NCBI GenBank assembly: GCA_041484115.1
Contig: JBGPHA010000007.1
Span: forward strand, 1 to 19,801
Reading direction: 5' to 3'
From: ASMP01 sp041484115
Lineage (GTDB): Archaea > Nanobdellota > Nanobdellia > Pacearchaeales > GW2011-AR1
Length of the DNA stretch: 19,801 bases
In this document: in pieces, positions 1 to 5,435 of the stretch
Position numbering within the stretch: position 1 is the first letter of the stretch
Layout: every line of letters begins with the position of its first letter
The notes under the pieces: model-generated
The model's input: only the letters and a program-made list of their open reading frames with translations
Database searches by the model: none
Told to the model about the DNA's origin: nothing
Made by a program: the position numbers and the translations under genes

Positions 1-380
1 CAGGAGAACTTTCTGACAAAATTGGAAGGAAAAAAATTCTTCTTTTAGGATATTCTTTATTCTTAGCCGTTTCACTTGGATTTATTTTTATAAAAAGTAT
101 TCCTGGTTTATTGATTCTTTTTGCCCTTTATGGATTAACCTCCGCAATAACAAATCCAAATCAAAGGGCACTTGTTACAGACCTTTCCGGAGAGATGAAG
201 GGGACAGCTATTGGTTATTTTTATACAATAACTGGCCTGGTTGCTATACCTGGAGGACTGATTGCTGGATTACTCTGGAATAAAAATCCTGATTTGATGT
301 TTTCTTACATCTCAGTTATCGCTCTCATCGCATTAATTTTACTGCTTTTTGTCAAAGAAAAAAGGAATAATAATTTTTAA
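1..380 (+). CDS. MFS transporter, C-terminal part (5' truncated by window edge)
   Basis: The open frame enters from the window edge (first full codon at base 3) and stops at 378-380. The translated start reads GELSDKIGRKKILLLGY, which is the MFS motif A (G-x-L-x-D-x-x-G-R-K-K) found in the cytoplasmic loop after TM2 and repeated after TM8. About four hydrophobic segments follow, ending in a basic tail KEKRNNNF, so this is probably the TM8-9 loop through TM12 of a 12-TM transporter. The substrate cannot be told from this part. An internal ATG at 111 is not a gene start, because the frame is open and transporter-like upstream of it. The gene is convergent with ftsY, only 4 bases away. The superfamily call is firm; any finer call is not possible here. 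Confidence 0.85.
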   Translation, partial: GELSDKIGRKKILLLGYSLFLAVSLGFIFIKSIPGLLILFALYGLTSAITNPNQRALVTDLSGEMKGTAIGYFYTITGLVAIPGGLIAGLLWNKNPDLMFSYISVIALIALILLLFVKEKRNNNF

Positions 381-384
381 GAGA

Positions 385-1407
385 TTACAATCCTAATTCT
401 TTTAGGAATTTTTCTTTGTTGAAGACTTCTATTTTATCATATTCCTGGCCTGTTCCAAGAAAAAGAATCGGTTTTTTTGTTACATAACCAACAGAGAGGG
501 CTGTGCCACCTCTTTCATCAACGTCGGCTTTTGTTAAAACAATACCATCTATTCCAATCGCCAAGTCAAAACTCTTTGCCTGTTCAACTGAATCATTTCC
601 AGTTATACTTTCTCCTATGAAAAGCTTCAAATCAGGATTGCAAACCTTAGAAATTTTTTCAATCTCTTTCATCAGGTTTTTGGCAGTATGCATCCTTCCT
701 GCAGTGTCTATGAGAACAACATTTATGAAGTTCTTTTTTGCATAATGTATTGCATCAAAACCTACAGCTGCAGGATCTGCTCCATACTGTTGACTTATAA
801 CCTTCACACTAAGGCGTTCCCCATGTTTTTTTAACTGTTCTATGGAGGCAGCACGGAAAGTATCTGCAGCAGCAATCACACTGGTAATATTTTTCTTTTT
901 CAGATAATCTGCAATCTTTGCTATAGTTGTTGTCTTTCCTGTTCCATTTATCCCTACAAAAAGAATAACATAAGGCTCTTTTTCTTGCTTTATTATTTTT
1001 TCTCCTATTTTTTCAGCTATATCATATGGTTCTATTAAGATTTCTTTTACAATATCCCTTAAGATATCTCTGATCTCATCTTCTATCTCTTTTTTTAATA
1101 ACTCCCTTCCCACAATTCTTTTCTTTAATTCTGCAATTATTTTTTCTGTAACTTCATAAGCAACATTATTTTCCAGAAGAAGAGTTCTCAAATCTTCCCC
1201 GTAAACTTCAAATTCCTTATCAGATATTTTTACCTTTGATAATTTTGAGGTTATTTTCTGCAGAAAACCTTCCTTCTCTAGTTTAACAGTTATCTTTTTG
1301 TGTTCTTTTGGCTTTTCTTCAGATTTTTCTTTCTCTGATTCTTGTGTTTTCTCCCTCGAAATTTTTTTTGCCCAGTTTACTATTTTTTCCTTCAAAAACT
1401 TGAACAT
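385..1407 (-). CDS. ftsY: Signal recognition particle receptor FtsY (SRP GTPase)
   Basis: This is the membrane-associated GTPase that docks SRP-ribosome complexes at the translocon. The 340 residues start with a short amphipathic and highly charged Lys/Glu-rich stretch (1-48), which takes the place of the long acidic A domain of bacterial FtsY. A helical N domain covers about 49-135 and the G domain about 145-340. Visible GTPase motifs are P-loop GINGTGKT (152-159), DTFRA (182-186), DTAGR (234-238), TKAD (292-295) and GTGQ (318-321). The DTFRAAS and ITGNDSVEQA elements separate FtsY/Ffh from other GTPases, and the absence of a Met-rich M domain separates FtsY from SRP54. The ATG at 1407 is supported by a TATA box about 23 bases upstream. 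It is monocistronic here and convergent with the transporter. Confidence 0.96.
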   Translation of the reverse strand: MFKFLKEKIVNWAKKISREKTQESEKEKSEEKPKEHKKITVKLEKEGFLQKITSKLSKVKISDKEFEVYGEDLRTLLLENNVAYEVTEKIIAELKKRIVGRELLKKEIEDEIRDILRDIVKEILIEPYDIAEKIGEKIIKQEKEPYVILFVGINGTGKTTTIAKIADYLKKKNITSVIAAADTFRAASIEQLKKHGERLSVKVISQQYGADPAAVGFDAIHYAKKNFINVVLIDTAGRMHTAKNLMKEIEKISKVCNPDLKLFIGESITGNDSVEQAKSFDLAIGIDGIVLTKADVDERGGTALSVGYVTKKPILFLGTGQEYDKIEVFNKEKFLKELGL

Positions 1408-1425
1408 ATTTTCCTTAGTTTGGAG

Positions 1426-1434
1426 ATATTTATA
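1426..1434 (-). promoter_or_regulatory. TATA box of ftsY
   Basis: On the minus strand this reads TATAAATAT, centred about 23-26 bases before the ftsY ATG. That spacing puts the transcription start at or next to the start codon, as in leaderless archaeal mRNAs. Confidence 0.6.
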
Positions 1435-1498
1435 ATATTAACTAAATAAAGAATCATGATTTTTTATAAGATATTCTTCATGGAGCATTGAACATAAA

Positions 1499-1509
1499 TT
1501 TTTATAAAC
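1499..1509 (+). promoter_or_regulatory. TATA box of the phosphoglycerate mutase gene; decides the start codon
   Basis: TTTTTATAAAC is centred 25-26 bases before the ATG at 1530. It lies inside the longer open frame that begins at ATG 1488. The longer start would therefore be upstream of transcription, so 1530 is the better start. Confidence 0.65.
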
Positions 1510-1529
1510 AAAAGTTCTTTTCTACTTTT

Positions 1530-2834
1530 ATGAAAGGTATCTTGGTTATATTAGATGGCTTAGGGGATCTTCCTTCCAAACTGCTGGAGGATAAAACCCC
1601 TTTGGAATCTGCAGAAATGCCTAATCTAGACTTCTTAGCTAATAGAGGGCAGATGGGATACATGTATTCTGTAAGACCCGGATTTATTCCTGAATCAGAC
1701 GAAGCAGTTGTTTCTATTTTTGGAAATGACTTGGAAAACAGTTCGAGAGGGCAGCTAGAGGCCAGAGGGGCTGGATTAAAAACAATGCGTGGGGACCTTG
1801 CATTAAGAGTTAATTTTGCAACGATAGACTCTTTAAACTCAGGGAAAATTATTGATAGAAGAGCAGGAAGGACACTTACAACAGCAGAAGCAGAGATTCT
1901 TTCAAAAGCCCTGAATAAGATTAAACTTCCTTGTGAATTTGAGTTCAAAGCAACGATACAGCACCGGGCTGTTTTGGTTTTAAGAGGAGGTTTTTCAGAC
2001 AATGTTACTGGAAATGATCATGCATATTCGGGAGAAAAGAAAAACACCGATGAAATAGGAATATTCAAGCCTTTGGACGAAGATGAAAATTCTACATATA
2101 CAGCAAATATCCTGAAAGAGTTTGTGGATAAGGCATATGAAGTTTTGAATACTCATCCTATAAATGAGGAAAGAAGAAAAAAAGGATTAATGCCTGCAAA
2201 CTTTCTGCTTATTAGGGGAGGAGGAATTGAAATCCCTAAACTTAAATTTTACAAAAAATGGATGGCTGTAACTTACATGCCTCTAGAGATAGGTTTTGCA
2301 AAAATCTGTGGGATGACAAACTTCTCTTTTGATTACCCTAAACTTAAAAATCTTGATGCCTATTCCAATCTTTGGGAAGGACTAAAAAAAGCATGCGAAA
2401 TTTCAGAGAATTCAATAAGAAAAAATTTCAAGGATTTTAATTATGCTTACATACACATAAAAGAAACAGATCTTCCCGGGCATGACAACAAGCCGTTTGA
2501 AAAAAAACACATGCTCGAGTACATAGATAAAACTCTCTTTAAATTCCTAGCAGGATTTGCACCGCCGAATAAAATAAAAGTCGTTGTTACAGGAGACCAC
2601 TCGACTCCATGCAAGCTGAAATCACATTCTGCAGACCCTGTGCCTGTCTTATGGTATAACCAATCTATCCCAAGACTAAGCTTGTTCAGATTTCCCAGTT
2701 TTTTTAAAAAAAAGGAAGAGGATAAAGTCCCTGAAAAAAAAGGAGTTAAATTCTGTGAAAGAGAAGCAAAAAAAGGAACTCTTGGAAGCATTCTTGGGAA
2801 AGACTTGTTAGAAAAAGTTGGATTCACGAGTTAA
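1530..2834 (+). CDS. apgM: 2,3-bisphosphoglycerate-independent phosphoglycerate mutase, archaeal ApgM type
   Basis: This enzyme interconverts 3- and 2-phosphoglycerate in glycolysis/gluconeogenesis and belongs to the metal-dependent alkaline phosphatase superfamily. From the ATG at 1530 it is 434 residues, close to the archaeal family length. Metal-site motif VILDGLGD lies near the N-terminus (Asp 9). TPLESAEMPNLDFLA follows, then PESDEAVVSIFGND, whose Ser 56 aligns with the phosphorylated serine of the family. The C-terminal TGDHSTPC supplies further metal ligands. A Lys-rich insertion (FFKKKEEDKVPEKKG region) sits between the DHS motif and the C-terminal helix. The start at 1488 is rejected: it adds an atypical leader, and a TATA box sits 26 bases before 1530. 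The gene stands alone, followed 40 bases later by the GINS gene with its own TATA-like box. Confidence 0.92.
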   Translation: MKGILVILDGLGDLPSKLLEDKTPLESAEMPNLDFLANRGQMGYMYSVRPGFIPESDEAVVSIFGNDLENSSRGQLEARGAGLKTMRGDLALRVNFATIDSLNSGKIIDRRAGRTLTTAEAEILSKALNKIKLPCEFEFKATIQHRAVLVLRGGFSDNVTGNDHAYSGEKKNTDEIGIFKPLDEDENSTYTANILKEFVDKAYEVLNTHPINEERRKKGLMPANFLLIRGGGIEIPKLKFYKKWMAVTYMPLEIGFAKICGMTNFSFDYPKLKNLDAYSNLWEGLKKACEISENSIRKNFKDFNYAYIHIKETDLPGHDNKPFEKKHMLEYIDKTLFKFLAGFAPPNKIKVVVTGDHSTPCKLKSHSADPVPVLWYNQSIPRLSLFRFPSFFKKKEEDKVPEKKGVKFCEREAKKGTLGSILGKDLLEKVGFTS

Positions 2835-2847
2835 TCACAACAAACAT

Positions 2848-2857
2848 TAAAAATAAA
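2848..2857 (+). promoter_or_regulatory. TATA-like box of the GINS gene
   Basis: An A-rich TTAAAAATAA element is centred about 23 bases before the ATG at 2875. It is a weaker match than the other boxes in the window. Confidence 0.4.
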
Positions 2858-2874
2858 CCCCTATTTTTTAGAAT

Positions 2875-3429
2875 ATGATAACTTACAATGACATTTATGA
2901 GGCAGCAAGAAAGGAACGCTATTCTGAACAGCTGCAGGCTCTTTCCAAGAACTTTATAGAAGAAATTGCAGAATATCTTAAAGACAAGAAAGAAATGGCT
3001 TCAAAAGAGGACGATGTTTTTTCTGATGTCATAGCAAAAACCAAAAAACAGCTGGAAAACGCAGTTACACTTTTTAATGAGTTAATGCTCAGAAGAAGAA
3101 AAAAAATCCTCTCCCTTGTTTTGATAGCTGCAGAGACAGGAATTTCCAAACAGGACTTTGAAAACATGCTGAATTTTGAACGAGGATTGTTCGAGGAGAT
3201 GATGAAATGTATAGATCTTACAGATAAAAAAATTCAGGAGATTCTCAATGGCAAGAAACCAATACAAGATAAAAATGAACTGATAGTATTCAGAACAGAT
3301 GTTGAGGAGTTTATGGATTTGGAAGGAGTAAAACTTGGGCCATTTGAAAAAGGCCAGATGGCCAACATATCAAAGAATATAGCTAAGATACTGATTGATG
3401 ATGGAAAGGCTGATGTCGTTGAAAAATGA
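2875..3429 (+). CDS. GINS complex subunit, Gins15/Gins51 (Sld5/Psf1-like)
   Basis: GINS bridges MCM helicase and Cdc45/GAN in the archaeal replisome. The 184-residue protein opens with NDIYEAARKERYSEQLQ and a long helical A domain (about 1-125) with charged helices and LRRRKKILSLVLIAAE. It ends with a small beta-rich B domain (about 136-182) carrying VEEFMDLEGVKLGPFEKGQ and ISKNIAKILIDDGKADVV. This A-then-B order and the GPFEKG-type turn are typical of the Gins51 (Gins15) subunit rather than Gins23. It is encoded alone here and followed 3 bases after its stop by tRNA-Thr on the other strand. I recognise the family by pattern; a profile search would be the formal test. Confidence 0.85.
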   Translation: MITYNDIYEAARKERYSEQLQALSKNFIEEIAEYLKDKKEMASKEDDVFSDVIAKTKKQLENAVTLFNELMLRRRKKILSLVLIAAETGISKQDFENMLNFERGLFEEMMKCIDLTDKKIQEILNGKKPIQDKNELIVFRTDVEEFMDLEGVKLGPFEKGQMANISKNIAKILIDDGKADVVEK

Positions 3430-3431
3430 GA

Positions 3432-3532
3432 AGCCTGTGGAGGGATTTGAACCCCCGACCTACAGTTGATTTGAAATTTTCACTTTTGTAAAATTTTACA
3501 AAACTGCCGCTCTGCCACTGAGCTACACAGGC
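3432..3532 (-). tRNA. tRNA-Thr (anticodon TGT) with a 29-base intron
   Basis: On the minus strand the acceptor GCCTGTG pairs perfectly with CACAGGC. The D-arm is GCTC/GAGC and the T-arm has the TTCAAAT loop. The anticodon stem GCAGT/ACTGT closes loop TTTGTAA after removal of an intron, giving TGT at positions 34-36. The base after the acceptor is T, a U73 discriminator known from archaeal tRNA-Thr. No CCA is encoded. A TATA-like TTTTAAA lies about 27 bases upstream (3556-3562). Confidence 0.93.
3468..3496 (-). other. tRNA-Thr intron at position 37/38 (bulge-helix-bulge)
   Basis: The precursor can fold a 4-bp central helix between exon UUUG (positions 32-35) and intron CAAA. It is flanked by 3-nt bulges UA^A (5' site) and UC^A (3' site), with an A/U-rich inner helix (AAAUUUU with AAAAUUU). 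Both cuts fall after the second bulge nucleotide, as expected for the archaeal tRNA splicing endonuclease. The 37/38 location is the canonical one. Confidence 0.85.
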
Positions 3533-3571
3533 GTGAAATTAAGAAAAATGATTAGTTTAAAAGATTATTGA

Positions 3572-4063
3572 TTAATCAAACCTTTTCCATTCAGATTTTA
3601 CCCCTTTTCGAAGATTCTCTGCCATGACTAGTTCATCATAGATACCATCCAGCAAATCATAATCTTTAGCTTCTTCTAGAGAAACCCATACATGTTTGTC
3701 ATTCTCCTCTTCTTGCAGAAAAACTTCGCCAGAATCATGATCTGCCAGGCAGGAAATCACTAGAGATGGAGATCCATCTTGATGGACTGTCGCGAGACTT
3801 GTAACGTAAACAATGTTCTTTATTTCAATACCTGTTTCCTCTTTTACCTCTCTCTTTAGAACTTTTTCCAAAACATTATACCAATAATGTTCTGTTTCTT
3901 TTGGAAGGTTTATGTAATCGCTCACCTCGAGCTTTCCCCCAGGAACAGTCCATTTTCCTGGAAATCTTTTCTTATTCAAAGAACGCCTTGTTATGAGATA
4001 TTTTCCATCTTTGACAATAATAGCTGTGATTGCTACTTCATGCAAAAGATTATTTTCAGCCAT
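3572..4063 (-). CDS. Nudix hydrolase with enlarged Nudix loop
   Basis: Nudix enzymes cleave nucleoside diphosphates linked to another moiety, using metal held by the Nudix box. From the ATG at 4063 the protein has 163 residues. Visible pieces are HEVAITAIIVKDGKYLITRRS (strand and Arg pair), FPGKWTVPGGKLE and, later, KREVKEETGIEIKN. In the standard Gx5Ex7REUxEExGU box 13 residues separate the second Gly of GG from RE; here there are 27, adding about 14 residues (DYINLPKETEHYWYNVLEK area). The REVKEETG core is intact, so metal binding is likely. Substrate is unknown: nucleotide-pool cleaning and nucleotide-sugar turnover are both possible. A TTG three codons upstream would also be in frame, but the ATG lies 25-26 bases after a TATA box. 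It runs the same way as the ribosomal operon but has its own promoter in the 36-base gap. Confidence 0.85.
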   Translation of the reverse strand: MAENNLLHEVAITAIIVKDGKYLITRRSLNKKRFPGKWTVPGGKLEVSDYINLPKETEHYWYNVLEKVLKREVKEETGIEIKNIVYVTSLATVHQDGSPSLVISCLADHDSGEVFLQEEENDKHVWVSLEEAKDYDLLDGIYDELVMAENLRKGVKSEWKRFD

Positions 4064-4083
4064 ATTATACAAAACTTCAAGAA

Positions 4084-4093
4084 TTATATAAAA
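4084..4093 (-). promoter_or_regulatory. TATA box of the Nudix gene
   Basis: The minus strand reads TTTTATATAA, centred 25-26 bases before the ATG at 4063 and lying between the eS1 stop and the Nudix start. It supports independent, leaderless expression and the ATG over the upstream TTG. Confidence 0.6.
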
Positions 4094-4099
4094 TTATCT

Positions 4100-4645
4100 C
4101 TACTTGGATTCAATAGATTTTTCTACCCGGAAAACACGGATTTCACACAGAGATAAAGGATAAATTTTTTTCAGTTTAAGACTTAAAGGCTTCTGCATCC
4201 TGTTCTGGATGAGTTCCTCAAAGATGGTTTTTGTATCTTTATTTTTTAAATAATTTCTTATTTCTTCCCTTGCTTTTTCTCTAAGAGCTTTTCTTACAGC
4301 CCTTGAAACTTTTTTTCTGGTTATAAGGAAAGGCTTTACCTCTACCTTTGAATCTTTAGTATCTGCATAAAAAGAATCTTCAACATAATTTGTCCCTTTT
4401 CTGAAAATTCTTCTGATAAAATACGGCAAAATTACAAACTCCTTTGGATAAGCAGAAGCTTTATTTCCTTCAACTTTTACGTCCATGCTGAGAAGAACGC
4501 TTTTTCCGCGCAAAAACCTCGTAAGATCATACTTTATCGTCCTCCCATTAAGCTCATCTATATTGTATGCATACAGCTGTGTTTCCTTTTTCAAAATTGG
4601 AATTTCAACATCAAAAAATTTCTGTTTTATTTTTGCCTGAGCCAT
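4100..4645 (-). CDS. rps3ae: Small-subunit ribosomal protein eS1 (S3Ae)
   Basis: eS1 is a 30S platform protein shared by archaea and eukaryotes. The 181-residue sequence shows the family hallmarks: KQKFFDVEIPILKKETQLYA near the N-terminus, LNGRTIKYDLTRFLRGKS, then ITRKKVSRAVRKALREKAREE. A C-terminal part follows with KKIYPLSLCEIRVFRVEK (KIYPL is characteristic). It is somewhat shorter than usual archaeal eS1 (about 195-220 residues), in keeping with a reduced genome. Its ATG lies 2 bases after the eL42 stop, so the two are surely cotranscribed. No separate promoter is visible for it. Confidence 0.93.
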   Translation of the reverse strand: MAQAKIKQKFFDVEIPILKKETQLYAYNIDELNGRTIKYDLTRFLRGKSVLLSMDVKVEGNKASAYPKEFVILPYFIRRIFRKGTNYVEDSFYADTKDSKVEVKPFLITRKKVSRAVRKALREKAREEIRNYLKNKDTKTIFEELIQNRMQKPLSLKLKKIYPLSLCEIRVFRVEKSIESK

Positions 4646-4647
4646 TT

Positions 4648-4965
4648 TTATTCCTGCATCACTTTCCCTGTTCTTTTATTTCTTCTTCCTTGCCTATATC
4701 TTGCTTTTCCACATTTTTCGCAGATATACATTATATTTGTTTTTTTAGTGGTTTTGGATTTTCTCTTGAATTTTGAAACTGCTGGTTTAGAACCCCATTT
4801 TCCTTTATTGCCTATACCCCTTCCTAATCCGCGGGCTCTGGCCCTTGCAATGCTTCCTCTTGTTAAGGTTCCTCTTTTCCCTCCTGTTCCAACCAGCTTG
4901 ATTTTCTGCTTGGTTTTTTCATTGCAATAAGGGCAATACCTGTTTACTGTTTTCGGGATTTTCAT
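4648..4965 (-). CDS. rpl44e: Large-subunit ribosomal protein eL42 (L44e)
   Basis: eL42 lies near the 50S E site and touches the CCA end of exiting tRNA. The 105 residues start MKIPKTVNRYCPYCNEKTKQK and carry a zinc ribbon with Cys 11, 14, 82 and 85 (CPYC and CEKC). The middle is very basic and Gly/Arg-rich (RGSIARARARGLGRG) and is followed by KWGSKPAVSKFKRKSKTTKK. This is a little longer than the common 92-96 residues. It is the first gene of an operon with eS1. In many archaea eL42 is instead paired with eS27, which does not appear here. Confidence 0.92.
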   Translation of the reverse strand: MKIPKTVNRYCPYCNEKTKQKIKLVGTGGKRGTLTRGSIARARARGLGRGIGNKGKWGSKPAVSKFKRKSKTTKKTNIMYICEKCGKARYRQGRRNKRTGKVMQE

Positions 4966-4989
4966 GATGCTGAGAAAAGAAAAAATAGC

Positions 4990-4999
4990 TTTTTAAAGG
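4990..4999 (-). promoter_or_regulatory. TATA box of the eL42-eS1 operon
   Basis: The minus strand reads CCTTTAAAAA, centred about 28-29 bases before the eL42 ATG at 4965. It fits a leaderless or nearly leaderless ribosomal operon transcript. Confidence 0.55.
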
Positions 5000-5020
5000 T
5001 TGTCAAAGAAATTAATAAAA

Positions 5021-5091
5021 TGGCCCTGCCCAGAATCGAACTGGGGCTTTGTCCACGTCAAGGACATGTTCTACCATTAGACTACAAGGCC
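5021..5091 (-). tRNA. tRNA-Val (anticodon GAC)
   Basis: On the minus strand the acceptor GGCCTTG pairs with CAGGGCC (one G-U). The anticodon stem TGTCC/GGACA closes loop TTGACGT, giving GAC. The T-arm is CCCAG-TTCGATT-CTGGG, the discriminator is A, and no CCA is encoded. The D-stem (GTCT with GAAC) has a C12-A23 mismatch, and the variable loop is four bases. It is divergent from the 71-residue membrane-protein gene and may share a TATA element with it. Confidence 0.92.
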
Positions 5092-5113
5092 GTGGAGAAA
5101 TAAACTTATGAAA

Positions 5114-5125
5114 ATATTTAAATAT
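5114..5125. promoter_or_regulatory. Palindromic TATA element between tRNA-Val and the 71-aa gene
   Basis: ATATTTAAATAT is a perfect 12-base palindrome. Its centre is 26-27 bases from the ATG at 5146 (plus) and 28-29 bases from the tRNA-Val 5' end at 5091 (minus). One TBP site could serve both directions. No other TATA-like box is at the right distance for either gene. Confidence 0.55.
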
Positions 5126-5145
5126 GATGATGTCTAATTTTAATA

Positions 5146-5361
5146 ATGGCACCTATGTATCCTGGTCAGCCCAGAAGAGGCAATTATTTTTTATTCTTTA
5201 TATACGTAATTTTTGGAGCTTATTTTATCAATTACGCTTTTGATTTCATAAAACTCCCCTCTGTAATAGTATCTATGAACAAATGGATAATTTTTGTTGG
5301 AGGAGTTCTTATCATTATAGGGTCCTTTAACTTGTTAAAATCGAAGAGATACCCTTATTAA
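5146..5361 (+). CDS. Small two-span membrane protein, unknown function
   Basis: The 71-residue protein has a short Pro/Gly/Arg N-terminus (MAPMYPGQPRRGN) and a first membrane segment at about 14-33. A short loop with FDFIKLPSVIVSMNK follows, then a second segment at about 47-65 and a basic tail KSKRYPY. The positive charges at both ends suggest both termini are cytoplasmic. I do not recognise the family. The start is supported by the TATA element 26-27 bases upstream. It precedes the prepilin-like gene by 74 bases on the same strand, but that gene has its own TATA box. A role with the surface proteins downstream is only a guess from position. Confidence 0.7.
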   Translation: MAPMYPGQPRRGNYFLFFIYVIFGAYFINYAFDFIKLPSVIVSMNKWIIFVGGVLIIIGSFNLLKSKRYPY

Positions 5362-5403
5362 TTTTGGTACTTATCCTGACTGTTTAATCGTCATATCCTA
5401 ATA

Positions 5404-5415
5404 AAATTTATATAC
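5404..5415 (+). promoter_or_regulatory. TATA box of the prepilin-like/giant protein operon
   Basis: AAATTTATATAC is centred about 26 bases before the ATG at 5436, so the operon mRNA is probably leaderless. The 3-base gap to the giant gene means this box most likely drives both genes. Confidence 0.6.
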
Positions 5416-5435
5416 GTAATTTCCATCTTTTCTTT

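Noticed and set aside
503..745. Several open frames opposite ftsY, the mutase, GINS and eL42 (for example 503-745, 1502-2002, 2447-2827, 4748-4930).
   Set aside because: They lie wholly inside well-supported genes on the other strand, have no promoter and resemble no protein.
1488..1529. A longer start for phosphoglycerate mutase at ATG 1488.
   Set aside because: The extra residues do not fit the family and the codon lies before the TATA box that is 26 bases upstream of ATG 1530.
3468..3496. The A/T-rich hairpin in this stretch as a transcription terminator.
   Set aside because: It fits exactly as a tRNA-Thr intron with correct bulge-helix-bulge geometry.
5197..5422. A 16-base exact repeat (TTTATATACGTAATTT) at 5197-5212 and 5407-5422.
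   Set aside because: The second copy is the TATA region of the prepilin-like gene and the first is inside a coding region. In AT-rich sequence of this length one such pair is close to what chance allows.
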